Shown here: one piece after another, positions 45,837 through 58,998 of the stretch | Position numbering within the stretch: position 1 is the first letter of the stretch | Layout: every line of letters begins with the position of its first letter | Source: Nocardioides marmorisolisilvae | GTDB lineage: Bacteria > Actinomycetota > Actinomycetes > Propionibacteriales > Nocardioidaceae | Assembly: GCF_003725775.1 (NCBI RefSeq) | Contig: NZ_RJSG01000002.1 | Location: forward strand, 434,001 to 498,000 | Reading direction: 5' to 3' | DNA: 64,000 nt | The notes under the pieces: model-generated | The model's database searches: none | What the model was told of the DNA's origin: nothing | Seen by the model: only the letters and a program-made list of their open reading frames with translations | Program-made: the position numbers and the translations under genes

Positions 45837-46514
45837 GTGCCAGAACTGATGGGGGCCTCGGAACCGGTTCGGGTCGTCGTGGTCGACGACCAGGAGCTGT
45901 TCCGACGGGGACTGACGATGCTGCTCGGGGTCGAACCGGACATCGAGGTGGTCGGCGAGGCCGGCGACGGTGTCAGCGCGGTCGAGCTCGTCGCCGCGAC
46001 GACGCCGGACATCGTGCTGCTCGACGTGCGGATGCCCAAGCGCAGCGGCCTGGAGGCTTGCATGCGCATCAAGGAGCAGGCGCCCTCGACGCGGATCATC
46101 ATGCTCACCGTGAGCGACGAGGAGGGGGACCTCTACGAGGCCGTCAAGAACGGCGCCTCCGGCTACCTGCTCAAGGACTCCTCGATCGACGAGGTCGCCC
46201 AGGCGGTCCGGGTCGTCGCCGAGGGCCAGTCGCTGATCAGCCCGTCGATGGCCGCCAAGCTGATCGACGAGTTCAAGGAGATCTCGCGCGCGGACCGGGA
46301 GCCCGGCAACGCGCCGCGGTTGACCGACCGCGAGCTCGAGGTGCTCCGGCTGGTGGCCAAGGGGATGAACAACCGCGAGGTGGCCAAGCAGCTGTTCATC
46401 AGCGAGAACACGGTCAAGAACCACGTCCGCAACATCCTGGACAAGCTGCAGCTGCACTCCCGGATGGAGGCGGTCATGTACGCCGTCCGCGAGAAGCTGC
46501 TCGACATTCCGTAG
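45837..46514 (+). CDS. NarL/LuxR-type response regulator (orphan)
   Basis: A 225-residue regulator. The receiver has VVDDQELFRRG, phospho-acceptor Asp63 (LLDVRMP) and Lys in YLLKDSS; the C-terminal LuxR helix-turn-helix is LTDRELEVLRLVAKGMNNREVAKQLFISENTVKNHV. No sensor kinase is encoded beside it. A regulator of this type between hpf and secA is also found in Streptomyces (SCO3008, from memory), so the placement is old. Targets unknown. Confidence 0.92.
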   Translation: MPELMGASEPVRVVVVDDQELFRRGLTMLLGVEPDIEVVGEAGDGVSAVELVAATTPDIVLLDVRMPKRSGLEACMRIKEQAPSTRIIMLTVSDEEGDLYEAVKNGASGYLLKDSSIDEVAQAVRVVAEGQSLISPSMAAKLIDEFKEISRADREPGNAPRLTDRELEVLRLVAKGMNNREVAKQLFISENTVKNHVRNILDKLQLHSRMEAVMYAVREKLLDIP

Positions 46515-46533
46515 GCCTGTCGGTCCCGCCCAC

Positions 46534-46539
46534 TAGCCT
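46534..46539 (+). promoter_or_regulatory. -10 hexamer TAGCCT of leaderless ycaQ-like gene
   Basis: TAGCCT ends seven bases before the ATG at 46547 and decides the start of this gene. Confidence 0.5.
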
Positions 46540-46546
46540 CACGGCC

Positions 46547-47749
46547 ATGCAGTCGCTGTCCAGCGCCCAGGCCCGGCGGATCACCCTGGCTGCCCAGGGG
46601 TTCCTGGACACGCCGCACTCCAGCCCGACGATGGGCACCCTGGCCCGGACGGTACGTCGCACCGGTGTGCTCCAGGTCGACTCGGTCAACGTGCTCCAGC
46701 GTGCCCACTTCATGCCGCTCTACAGCCGGATGGGCGCCTACGACACCGAGCTGCTCCGGCGCGCGTCCACGGGTCGCCAGCAGCGCCGCCTGGTCGAGTA
46801 CTGGGCGCACGTGCAGGCCCTGATGCCGGTCGACCTGTGGCCGGAGATGCAGCACCGGATGGAGCAGTACCGTCCGCAGCGCGGCAAGTGGTGGACCGAC
46901 GGGGTGACCGACGACCTGGTCGCCTCCCTGGTGGCCGAGATCGGGGAGCGCGGGGCCAGCACGGCCCGCGAGCTCGACGACGGCCTGCCCCGGGAGAAGA
47001 AGCACTGGGGCTGGAACTGGTCGGCCTCGCGCAAGGCGCTCGACTTCATGTTCGTGGTCGGTGACCTGGCCATCGCCGGGCGCAACAGCCAGTTCGAGGT
47101 GCTCTACGACCTGCCCGAGCGGGTGCTGCCCGACCGCGTGCTCGCCCGCCCGACCCCGACGCCGGAGGTGGCCCACCGCGAGCTCGTCCGACGCGCCGCG
47201 ATCAGCCACGGGGTCGGCACCGAGCAGGACCTGCGCGACTACTACCGGATGAAGCCGGCCGAGTCGAAGCCGGCCGTCGCGGCGCTGGTCGAGGACGGCG
47301 AGCTGGTCCCGGTCGCGGTCGAGGGCTGGACCCGCCCCGGCTACCTGCACCGCGACGCCCGGCTGCCGCGCCGCGTGCACGCCCGAGCGCTGCTGAGCCC
47401 GTTCGACCCGCTGGTCTGGGAGCGCACCCGGGCCGAGCAGCTCTTCGGGTTCCGGTACCGCATCGAGATCTACGTCCCCGAGCACCTGCGCGAGTACGGC
47501 TACTACGTGCTGCCGTTTCTGCTCGGTGACCGGATCGTGGCCCGGGTCGACCTGAAGGCCGACCGCCGGGCCGGCGTGCTGGCGGTGAAGGCCGCCTACG
47601 CCGAGGAGCACGCCCCGGCCGAGACCGCGGACGAGCTCGCGCTGGAGCTGGCCGAGCTGGCCGGCTGGTTGGGGCTCGGCTCGATAACGGTGGCAGGCCG
47701 CGGAGATCTCAGCGCAGCGCTCCGATCCGCCGTACGATCCGCGGCATGA
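46547..47749 (+). CDS. YcaQ/AlkZ-family winged-helix DNA glycosylase
   Basis: A 400-residue protein of the HTH_42 family, which contains glycosylases that unhook interstrand crosslinks and remove bulky alkyl adducts. The N-terminal LSSAQARRITLAAQGF and the catalytic-type motif QVD in VLQVDSVNVL match the Gln-x-Asp variant described for E. coli YcaQ, as I recall. Three winged helices are expected; LSPFDPLVWERTRAEQLFGFRYRIEIYV is the family core. Its stop overlaps the next start in ATGA. Confidence 0.88.
   Translation: MQSLSSAQARRITLAAQGFLDTPHSSPTMGTLARTVRRTGVLQVDSVNVLQRAHFMPLYSRMGAYDTELLRRASTGRQQRRLVEYWAHVQALMPVDLWPEMQHRMEQYRPQRGKWWTDGVTDDLVASLVAEIGERGASTARELDDGLPREKKHWGWNWSASRKALDFMFVVGDLAIAGRNSQFEVLYDLPERVLPDRVLARPTPTPEVAHRELVRRAAISHGVGTEQDLRDYYRMKPAESKPAVAALVEDGELVPVAVEGWTRPGYLHRDARLPRRVHARALLSPFDPLVWERTRAEQLFGFRYRIEIYVPEHLREYGYYVLPFLLGDRIVARVDLKADRRAGVLAVKAAYAEEHAPAETADELALELAELAGWLGLGSITVAGRGDLSAALRSAVRSAA
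47733..47738 (+). promoter_or_regulatory. -10 hexamer TACGAT before the PLDN gene
   Basis: TACGAT inside the end of the ycaQ-like gene, ending seven bases before the ATG at 47746. The gene may use it in addition to coupling. Confidence 0.35.
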
Positions 47750-48129
47750 TCCGTTTCGAAGGCGGCTTCTTCCTCCTGGTCCTCGCGCTCGACGTGTTCT
47801 GCGTGATCGACCTGATCCAGACGCGCGACGACGAGGTGCGCAACCTGCCGAAGATCGCCTGGCTGATCCTCATCCTGCTGTTCCCGCCGATCGGCTCGAT
47901 CGCCTGGCTGGCCGCCGGCCGGCCGCAGCCGGGTGCGCGCCGCCCCTCGGCGTACGAGCGCTCGGCGACCTCCTTCCCGGAGTACGACCGTCCCGGCCGC
48001 GCCGCGGGGGTGACCCCGGAGTCCGACGAGGAGTTCCTCCGCAAGATCCGTGAGCGCGCCGACGAGCAGCGCCGCAAGGCGGCCGAGGACAAGAAGCGCC
48101 GCGAAGCCGAGGAGAACGGCGGAGCCTAG
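47746..48129 (+). CDS. PLD nuclease N-terminal-domain membrane protein
   Basis: A 127-residue protein. Two hydrophobic helices (about residues 7-24 and 36-56) enclose the LIQTRDDEVRNLPKIAWLILILLFPPIGSIAWLAAGRP core of the PLDNc_N family, which despite its name has no nuclease activity of its own. The last 55 residues are a charged, probably helical cytoplasmic tail. Stops of this gene and the convergent glycosyltransferase share CTAG. Confidence 0.87.
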   Translation: MIRFEGGFFLLVLALDVFCVIDLIQTRDDEVRNLPKIAWLILILLFPPIGSIAWLAAGRPQPGARRPSAYERSATSFPEYDRPGRAAGVTPESDEEFLRKIRERADEQRRKAAEDKKRREAEENGGA

Positions 48130-49217
48130 GGGCGCACGCCGTTCGGAACCAGGGCCTCGATCCGGTCGGCAGCGTTGGAGGCGCCGTTCAGCGCGCGTGC
48201 CTCCGCGCCCAGCCGGGCGGCCGCTGCCCGGTGCGGCCCCTCGCCCAGCAGCTCCGCGATCACCGGGCGCAGCCGCGCGGGGGAGGACTTCTTCGGCAGC
48301 CGACGTCCGGCCCCGGCCTGCTCCACGGCGGCACCGACCATCGGCTGGTCCACCATCGGGTGCATCGGGAGGACCAGGACCGGCAGGTCGTGGGCCAGCG
48401 CGAGCATCGTGGTCGAGTGACCGCCGTGCCCGATGACCAGGGACACCTGCGGCATCAGCTCGGCGTGCGGGACCCAGCGGTGGGCCTCGGCGTTCTCGGG
48501 AAGCCGCAGCTCGTCCGGGTCGACCACGGGACCGGTGGTGACCACCACGCGGGCCGGCAGGTCCGCGCACGCATCGAGCACCCGTTGCAGGGTGGCGCGG
48601 ATCCCGGTGTAGGCGTACGTCGACAGGCTGACCAGGATCGTCGGCTGCTCCGGCTGTGCCGGAGCGGCGGTCAGCACCGGTCCGGTGTGCACGGCGTTGG
48701 GAGCGAGCGAGCCGGCGGCCGGGTCGAGGCTCGGCACCGAGGCGATCAGCCGCGCCTCGGCGTTGGCGAGCCCGTCGGCCCAACGGACCCCGCGTAGCCG
48801 CACCAGCCCGCCGATCGGCCCCTTGAGCAGCTTCGGCAGGAACCCGTCGAAGAGGTGCTCCACCACGACGTACCGGCGACCCGCCGCGTGCAGCGCTGCC
48901 ATCGCTCCGGGCAGCAGGCAGTCGACGACGACCAGGTCGGCCCCGAACGAGTCAGCCTCGGCGACGACGTCCCGGCCCAGGTCCGCCCCGGCCCACGCGG
49001 CGGCCAGGGTCCACGGCGGGTTGTTGCGCTGGGAGGTGAACGGGCGGGCCGTCGGGTAGACGACGAAGTCCAGACCGGCCGCGGCGACGGTCGCGGCCTG
49101 CCCGGCGTGCCCGATCACGCGGACGGCGTGGCCGCGTCGCTCCAGCTCGGCGCCGATGCCGAGCAGCGGCGGGACGTTGCCTCCGCCGTCCCAGGTGGCG
49201 ATCACGATGCGGGCCAT
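48126..49217 (-). CDS. UGT/MGT-type GT-B glycosyltransferase
   Basis: A 363-residue GT-B enzyme of the group that glycosylates macrolides, lipids or other small molecules with nucleotide sugars. The N-terminal ATWDGGGNVPPLLGIGAEL and the C-terminal donor motif GHGGHSTTMLALAHDLPVLVLPMHPMVDQPM are typical. It starts one base after the stop of the TetR gene, so both are on one transcript and the glycosyltransferase is the likely target. An acceptor such as a toxic xenobiotic would fit but is not shown. Confidence 0.92.
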   Translation of the reverse strand: MARIVIATWDGGGNVPPLLGIGAELERRGHAVRVIGHAGQAATVAAAGLDFVVYPTARPFTSQRNNPPWTLAAAWAGADLGRDVVAEADSFGADLVVVDCLLPGAMAALHAAGRRYVVVEHLFDGFLPKLLKGPIGGLVRLRGVRWADGLANAEARLIASVPSLDPAAGSLAPNAVHTGPVLTAAPAQPEQPTILVSLSTYAYTGIRATLQRVLDACADLPARVVVTTGPVVDPDELRLPENAEAHRWVPHAELMPQVSLVIGHGGHSTTMLALAHDLPVLVLPMHPMVDQPMVGAAVEQAGAGRRLPKKSSPARLRPVIAELLGEGPHRAAAARLGAEARALNGASNAADRIEALVPNGVRP

Positions 49218-49218
49218 C

Positions 49219-49821
49219 TCAGCCCTCCTTCTTCTCGGGGCGGGCCGCGAGGATCGCGGCCACCAGGGTGTTGATGCGTTGCTCGGTCCGGTCGCGGGAG
49301 AGCCCCCGGTCGCGGCGCAGCAGCTTCCAGGCGTAGACGTCGGTCGCGACGACGAGGAGGTCCAGCACCTCCTCGCGAGCCGCGGCGTCGGTGGGGAGGT
49401 ACGGCTCGAAGATCTCGGCGACCCAGGTCCGGTGGGTGTCCTTGCCGGCGTCGCTCATCCGGCGCACGTGCTCGTAGGAGCTCTCCTGCGCCAGCATCAG
49501 CAGCGCGAAGTCGCCGCGCTTCTCGTAGTGGTCGACCAGCACGTGCAGCGCCACGGCTACCTCTCCGACCGGTGCCCGCCGTTCGTCGGAGATCTCGGCG
49601 TTGATCCAGCCGAGGCTCTCCTCGAACAGCCCGGCCTTGCTGCCGAACCGGCGCAGCACGGTCTGCACGCTGACCCCGGCCCGGGCGGCCACGTCCTCGA
49701 GCGAGATCTCGGTGGTCAGGCGCTCGGCCTGGAGCTCGAACGCGGCGCGGACGATGCGCAGCCGGGTCTCCTCGGCAGCAGTGGCGCGGGCGGTCTGGGT
49801 GTAGGTGCGAGTCGTTTTCAT
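49219..49821 (-). CDS. TetR-family repressor
   Basis: A 200-residue regulator: an N-terminal helix-turn-helix (about residues 15-62; [30 protein letters not shown]) and a ligand-binding helical domain. ATG 49821 is chosen because AACTAT ends seven bases upstream on the minus strand, after a TTGACA 19 bases further back. An ATG at 49839 is possible. Two 28-bp palindromes flank this promoter, so autorepression together with the glycosyltransferase gene is very likely. Confidence 0.88.
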   Translation of the reverse strand: MKTTRTYTQTARATAAEETRLRIVRAAFELQAERLTTEISLEDVAARAGVSVQTVLRRFGSKAGLFEESLGWINAEISDERRAPVGEVAVALHVLVDHYEKRGDFALLMLAQESSYEHVRRMSDAGKDTHRTWVAEIFEPYLPTDAAAREEVLDLLVVATDVYAWKLLRRDRGLSRDRTEQRINTLVAAILAARPEKKEG

Positions 49822-49843
49822 GTCAGTGATAGTTGACATGAAA
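49816..49843. promoter_or_regulatory. TetR operator 1 (28 bp)
   Basis: TTTCATGTCA and TGACATGAAA form perfect 10-bp arms around eight bases. It covers the repressor's proposed start codon and -10 element. Confidence 0.65.
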
Positions 49844-49848
49844 AAGTA

Positions 49849-49876
49849 TTTGATGTCAATCACGATTTACATCAAA
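49849..49876. promoter_or_regulatory. TetR operator 2 (28 bp)
   Basis: TTTGATGT and ACATCAAA are perfect 8-bp arms in a 28-bp element of the same length and pattern as operator 1. It overlaps the TTGACA of the repressor promoter. Centre-to-centre distance to operator 1 is 33 bp, three helical turns. Confidence 0.6.
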
Positions 49877-49931
49877 TTTGGGAGCACCTGTCGTCCTCCA
49901 CGGTGTCGCTGTCCGTTCACGCCCGGCTCGG

Positions 49932-49937
49932 TACAGT
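49932..49937 (+). promoter_or_regulatory. -10 TACAGT of secA
   Basis: TACAGT lies 50 bases before the secA GTG, giving a leader of roughly 45 bases with GGGAG before the start. It is downstream of both TetR operators. Confidence 0.4.
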
Positions 49938-49987
49938 GGGCAGTCGCAACTTCTGCGAAGAACCCACCCAACGGGAGCCAGACGAAC

Positions 49988-52890
<2,903 letters not shown>

Positions 52891-52894
<4 letters not shown>

Positions 52895-53370
52895 CCGAAC
52901 TCGACGGCCGAGCACCGCCAGCGGTTCTCGATCCGTTCGATCCGTACGGCGATGGCGCGCGAGCGCTGGCCGTGCCGGACGTGGATGCTGACCTCGGCAG
53001 CGTCCGGCTGCGGGCGGGACAGGTGCACGCTGCGCACCTGCGCCCGCAGGCGGCGCCGCCGCTGATCGGCCGGGAGGGTGCGCTGCAGGGCGTTGCTGCG
53101 CCGCGCCAGGTCGTCGTAGACCTCGTGCGTGGTCCAGCGCATCAGCTGCTGGACGCTCCGGTCGCCGCCGATGACCTCGACGATCGCCTGGGCGAAGCGG
53201 GTCGCGAACGCGTCCAGCTCGGAGTCGTCACCGGTGACCAGCCGCAGGTTCGGCCGGAGCGGGAATCCTGCGGGCGGCCCGAAGTCCAGCCGCAGCCGGG
53301 ACTGCGGCTGGGCGAGCTGGGTCGTGACCGAGCGCTGGGTCGGGACAACGCGTAGGGCGCTGCGCTGCAT
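52891..53370 (-). CDS. Rv3235 family protein
   Basis: A 159-residue protein of the actinobacterial family named after M. tuberculosis Rv3235, also next to secA there. An N-terminal variable region is followed by [40 protein letters not shown] and the core [34 protein letters not shown], ending WRCSAVEFG. Function unknown. GGAGG lies four bases before the ATG. Its stop overlaps the secA stop by four bases on the opposite strand. Confidence 0.88.
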
Positions 53371-53462
53371 GGCACCTCCGGGTAGGCGGGGGAGTGCGGT
53401 GCAGAGCGGACGCAGGAACGGCCCGTCGATGACGGCGGCCCGGTGAGGAAAAACGCGGCAGG

Positions 53463-54836
53463 TCAGGCGCCGAAGAGCAGGTACAGCCCGGTGCCGGTGT
53501 AGGCGACCATGATCACCAGCAGGCCGAGCTGACCGGTGACCTGGTGCTTCTTCGGCAGCAGGGCCAGCGCCCGGTCGTGCGCGGCGATCACGCCGACGAT
53601 GTGCCCGGCGACCACGGCGAGGACCTTGATGCAGGCCAGCGTCGTCGGGTGGAAGGACAGCCAGTAGTCCACCGACCAGTCCGCGGTGCCGAACAGGTTG
53701 CTGCCGTTGGCCATCGGGTCGGAGAGCTGGAGGACGGTGATCTGGCCCTGCTCGACGAAGTAGCTCAGGTAGTGCGCGGTCATGTAGCCGACGATGATCG
53801 GGACCACCGAGTGCGCGAAGAGCAGCGGCAGCGTCCGCCGGTGCGACCCGGCCTCGGAGCTCGGGTCCACGCCGGTGGACATCGTGGCCAGCGCGAAGGT
53901 GATGGCGATGATCGAGCAGGCGGCGAGGAGGGCCAGGGTGTTGACCACCTGGACGTCGACGTTCAGCTTGTCGACGAAGCGGACCCAGCGCACCGAGTCC
54001 TTGTAGGAGTCGAAGGCGGTCGATCCGAACAGGACCGCGACGGTGGCCACCAGGCCGGGACGCGGGGTCAGCGTGGCCAGGTTGGCCAGCGGGCTGCGCA
54101 GCACCAGGGCGCCGCGCTGGTCGCGGGCCCAGGGGGAGAGCTTGGCGAGCAGGTCGGAGTAGACCTCGAACGGGTCGGCGCGGGAGAGCCAGGCGTCCCC
54201 GAACAGCGCGGAGCCGATCAGCATGATCAGGAAGTAGCCGACCACCCAGGTCATCACGCCCGGGTGCAGGCCCGAGGCGCCCAGGTAGGCCGAGCGCGGG
54301 TTGACCAGCTCCTGCCAGACGAACGCGAAGAGCCCGGCGGCCGCGGGCCAGTAGCCGAGCCGCTCGGGGTAGGCGTACAGACCCTTGGCCGGATCCGAAC
54401 CGGTCGCCTTCGCGAACAGCAGGTTCAGGGTGCGCACCGGGCTGACGGCGCGGAAGAACCGGCCGAACAGCACCGAGGACGGCACGATGCCGACCCAGAG
54501 GATGACGTAGAAGGTGCCGAAGACCGGGTTGGTGACCAGGTCGGGCCCGGCGACCATCGCCCAGACGATGTAGCCGCCGAAGATGAGGCCGAGCAGCCGC
54601 AGGCCGCCCTCGAACCACGGGCTGTCGATGGTCCGGGCCACCTCGCGCGGCAGCGGGCGGCCGAGCTCACCCTTGCCGTCGTACCGGGGGTTGCGCCAGG
54701 CCAGGATCAGCACGCAGAAGGAGACCACCAGCGCAGCGGTGCCGCCGGCGATCGCCAGCGGCGCCGGGATCGGCAGGTCCTTCGCCCCGCCGAGCCCGTG
54801 CAGCGGGACGACGGGACCGACCAGGTCGGCTACCAC
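53463..54836 (-). CDS. Polytopic membrane protein of unknown function
   Basis: A 457-residue protein with about ten to twelve hydrophobic helices, beginning with HGLGGAKDLPIPAPLAIAGGTAALVVSF. His residues in HGLGG, AHSVVPI, YMTAHYLSYF and HPTTLACIKVLAVVAGHIVG are spread along the helices and could bind metal or heme. The GTG start abuts the stop of the upstream lipoprotein gene with no gap, so the two form a unit. I do not recognise a functional family; the pairing with a cupredoxin-like lipoprotein suggests copper or redox chemistry. Confidence 0.7.
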   Translation of the reverse strand: MVADLVGPVVPLHGLGGAKDLPIPAPLAIAGGTAALVVSFCVLILAWRNPRYDGKGELGRPLPREVARTIDSPWFEGGLRLLGLIFGGYIVWAMVAGPDLVTNPVFGTFYVILWVGIVPSSVLFGRFFRAVSPVRTLNLLFAKATGSDPAKGLYAYPERLGYWPAAAGLFAFVWQELVNPRSAYLGASGLHPGVMTWVVGYFLIMLIGSALFGDAWLSRADPFEVYSDLLAKLSPWARDQRGALVLRSPLANLATLTPRPGLVATVAVLFGSTAFDSYKDSVRWVRFVDKLNVDVQVVNTLALLAACSIIAITFALATMSTGVDPSSEAGSHRRTLPLLFAHSVVPIIVGYMTAHYLSYFVEQGQITVLQLSDPMANGSNLFGTADWSVDYWLSFHPTTLACIKVLAVVAGHIVGVIAAHDRALALLPKKHQVTGQLGLLVIMVAYTGTGLYLLFGA

Positions 54837-55259
54837 CTAGCGGACCTCGAGCTGGACGATCAGCTTGTCCAGCGCGTGGTCCTCGAGGTCGACGACGCCC
54901 GGCTGGGCCAGCTTCAGGGTGATCTCCGAACCGCCGGCGGGGAACTCGATGTGCTTCTCGGGAGAGCTGTGCAGGTGCAGCTCGCCGGCCTTGTCGGCGT
55001 TGATCTGGAGCACGATCGGCTGGTTCGCCTTGACCTCGACCTTGTCGCCGCTGGGCGTCACGGTGTCGCCGGAGAGCTTGATCGCGATCACCTTGGCGTC
55101 GGAGGAGGGCGCGGTGGTCACCTGGGACGACGGGGTCGCGGAGAGCTCGGCCTCGGGCTCGGAGCCGGGCTTCTTGCCGTCCGAGCCGCAGGCGGTCAAT
55201 GACAGCGCCAGGACCAGTGCGGTGGCGGCGCCGGCGGCGAGGGCGGGGCGTGCGGGCAT
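54837..55259 (-). CDS. Cupredoxin-like lipoprotein
   Basis: A 140-residue lipoprotein. The signal peptide ends in SLTAC with Cys24 lipidated. After a Ser/Thr/Pro linker, the last 85 residues look like a small cupredoxin fold (VIAIKLSGDTVTPSGDKVEVKANQPIVLQI, then HLHSSPEKHIEF and DLEDHALDKLIVQLEV). His residues in HLH, EKH and DH may bind copper, but the full His-Cys-His-Met set of blue copper proteins is absent. GGAG lies before the ATG. It is the first gene of a pair with the membrane protein. Confidence 0.8.
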   Translation of the reverse strand: MPARPALAAGAATALVLALSLTACGSDGKKPGSEPEAELSATPSSQVTTAPSSDAKVIAIKLSGDTVTPSGDKVEVKANQPIVLQINADKAGELHLHSSPEKHIEFPAGGSEITLKLAQPGVVDLEDHALDKLIVQLEVR

Positions 55260-55393
55260 CAGAACTCCAGGTGGGACGGGTGGGGGAGCGCGGGTGCGCT
55301 CTGTCAGAATCCCATGACGAGGAGTGGTGCAACCACCCAGGTTGGGAACTCTGCAGGAGTTCTCAGGGAACCCTTAGTGCGAAAGGCGGACGT

Positions 55394-56842
55394 GTGAGCG
55401 AGCGACTGCGAGGCGCCGACCTTGCCCTGCTCTCCGCCGAGACCGGGCGCACCCCGATGCACAACGCGACCCTGGAGATCTTCGAACCGGGCGAGTCCGG
55501 GTTCGACTACGAAGCCCTGATCGCGCACATCGAGGACCGGATCACCTTCGTGCCGCGCTACCGCCAGGCCGTCCGCCAGGTGCCGGGCCGGCTGGCCAAC
55601 CCGGTCTGGGTCGACGACCCGGACTTCGACCTCGCCTACCACGTGCGGCGCTCCGCGCTGCCGCGTCCGGGCACCCTGGACCAGCTCCGCGAGCTCACCG
55701 CCCGGATCATGTCGCGCCGCCTCGACCCGTCCCGCCCGCTGTGGGAGGTCTACTTCGTCGAGGGACTCGAGGGCGGTCGGGTCGCGGTGCTCTCGAAGTC
55801 CCACCAGGTCCTGGTCGACGGCATCGCGACGGTCGACCTCGGTCAGGTCCTGCTCGACGTCGACCCCGGCCCGCGGCACCTCGTGCCCGACGACTGGATG
55901 CCGGCCGAGGAACCGTCCGGGACCAGCCTGGTGCTGGACGCGCTGGCTGACACCGCGCGCGACCCGCTCAGCGCGGTGACCTCGGTCCAGGGCGCTGCGG
56001 GAGCCGTCGGCAAGGCCGCCGGCGCGGTGCTGAACCGCTTCGGGGCGATCGCGGGCGCACTCTCCAACCGCCGTCCGGCCCCGGACAGCCCGTTCAACGT
56101 CGACCCCTCCGAGCAGCGCCGGGTCGTGCTGGTCCGCACTGCGCTCAAGGACTACCGACGGGTGCGCCGGGTGCACGGCGGCACCGTGAACGACGTCATC
56201 CTGGCCACCCTGACCGGCGCCGTCCGGGCCTGGCTGATGACCCGCGCCGAGTCGGTGGGCAGCGGTCGCCGGATCAAGGCTCTGGTCCCGATGAGCGTGA
56301 TCGACGAGGAGCTCGAGCCGACCTCGCTCGGCTCGCAGGTGATCGGCCACAAGGTCGACCTGCCGATCGGCGAGGCCTCGCCGGTGATCCGGCTGCACCA
56401 GGTCTCCTACGCGCTCAAGGCGCACAGCGAGACCGGCAACGCGGTCGCAGCCGACCGGATCGCCGGGGTCGCCGGCTTCGCCCCCACCACGTTCCACGCG
56501 CTCGGCTCCCGGGTCGCGGTGGAGGAGTCCCAGGGCGTGAACCTGGTGATCACCAACGTGCCCGGTCCGCAGTTCCCGATGTTCATGGCCGGCGCGGAGA
56601 TGGTCGAGACCTACCCGGTGCCGCCGCTGCAGCCCGGGTTCGCGCTGGCGATCGGAGTGACCTCCTACGACGGCGGGGTCTACTACGGCATCACCGCCGA
56701 CCGCGACATCCTGCCGGACGTCGACGTGCTCGGGCAGTGCGTCCGGGAGGCGCTCGACGAGCTGGTCGACAGTGCCAGCGACTCCCGGCCGCGGGCCCCC
56801 CGGGGACGGAAACGGGCTGATCGCGACGGGGCCGACAAGTGA
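55394..56842 (+). CDS. Wax ester synthase/diacylglycerol acyltransferase (WS/DGAT) family protein with HQxxxDG motif
   Basis: A 482-residue protein with the full WS/DGAT architecture: an N-terminal condensation-like domain (RTPMHNATLEIFEP, DPSRPLWEVYFVEGL) and the C-terminal DUF1298 half (GTVNDVILATLTGAVRAWL, VNLVITNVPGPQFP). The catalytic HHxxxDG motif reads HQVLVDG at residues 137-143: the second, catalytic His is Gln138. It may be inactive, use another acceptor, or belong to a variant subfamily. GTG 55394 is chosen at the normal N terminus. The placement near secA recalls tgs3 (Rv3234c). Confidence 0.88.
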   Translation: MSERLRGADLALLSAETGRTPMHNATLEIFEPGESGFDYEALIAHIEDRITFVPRYRQAVRQVPGRLANPVWVDDPDFDLAYHVRRSALPRPGTLDQLRELTARIMSRRLDPSRPLWEVYFVEGLEGGRVAVLSKSHQVLVDGIATVDLGQVLLDVDPGPRHLVPDDWMPAEEPSGTSLVLDALADTARDPLSAVTSVQGAAGAVGKAAGAVLNRFGAIAGALSNRRPAPDSPFNVDPSEQRRVVLVRTALKDYRRVRRVHGGTVNDVILATLTGAVRAWLMTRAESVGSGRRIKALVPMSVIDEELEPTSLGSQVIGHKVDLPIGEASPVIRLHQVSYALKAHSETGNAVAADRIAGVAGFAPTTFHALGSRVAVEESQGVNLVITNVPGPQFPMFMAGAEMVETYPVPPLQPGFALAIGVTSYDGGVYYGITADRDILPDVDVLGQCVREALDELVDSASDSRPRAPRGRKRADRDGADK

Positions 56843-57183
56843 CCCGCGTCTACCTGCCCACCACCCTGGAGGAGCTGGCCGTCTTCGTGGCCGCGGGCGA
56901 GGTGCCCGCGAGCGTCGACCGGTACGTCGCCCAGGACGAGTCCGAGGACTCCGAGTACGACGCCCTGGCGGCAGCCGCCGAGGACTCGGCCGAGATGCTG
57001 GCCGGCCCTGGTCGTCGGGTGGTCGTCGTCGCCGAGGTCGCCGACCCGGACGCGGCGTTCGCCCTGGACCGGGTGGTGGCCGTGCACGCCGACGACGAGG
57101 TCGTCGCACCGGACGCCCGCGACCTCCCGGACCTGGGCTGGTACGCCACCCAGGAGATCGGGGCGCTGCTGGCTTCGCGCTAG
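56839..57183 (+). CDS. DUF6912-like small protein
   Basis: A 114-residue cytoplasmic protein whose GTG overlaps the acyltransferase stop (GTGA at 56839-56842). It starts RVYLPTTLEELAVFVAAGEV, has an acidic middle (EDSEDSEYDALAAAAEDS) and a beta-alpha pattern (RRVVVVAEVADP, DRVVAVHADDEVVAP). This fits the actinobacterial DUF6912 family as I remember it. Function unknown; coupling ties it to the acyltransferase. Confidence 0.75.
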   Translation: MTRVYLPTTLEELAVFVAAGEVPASVDRYVAQDESEDSEYDALAAAAEDSAEMLAGPGRRVVVVAEVADPDAAFALDRVVAVHADDEVVAPDARDLPDLGWYATQEIGALLASR

Positions 57184-57202
57184 CCCGTGATTACATCGGG
57201 TC

Positions 57203-58831
<1,629 letters not shown>

Positions 58832-58845
58832 GGGAGACTGAGGGG

Positions 58846-58998
58846 GTGATCGCCGCGCTGATTCCGGAGCACCTGGGCAAGCTGCACCCCTACGAGCACG
58901 TCCTGGTGTTCGTGCTCGCCTTCGGGCCGATCCTGCTGCTCGCGGTCACCATCTACATCGCCCGCAAGCGCATCGACGACGAGGACGAGGTCAGCTAG
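58846..58998 (+). CDS. Small single-pass membrane protein
   Basis: A 50-residue protein starting at GTG 58846 with GGGGAG eight bases upstream. It has an amphipathic N terminus, a hydrophobic helix (about residues 19-41, HVLVFVLAFGPILLLAVTIYIARKR) and an acidic tail. It lies 14 bases after pruA, and its last eight bases overlap the convergent DUF2505 gene. Small proteins of this form are often missed; function unknown. Confidence 0.65.
   Translation: MIAALIPEHLGKLHPYEHVLVFVLAFGPILLLAVTIYIARKRIDDEDEVS

Noticed and set aside
49805-49987. N-terminal extension of SecA through the TetR operators
   Set aside because: The extra 61 residues have no SecA homology, and the region contains operators and a promoter; GTG 49988 gives the usual N terminus.
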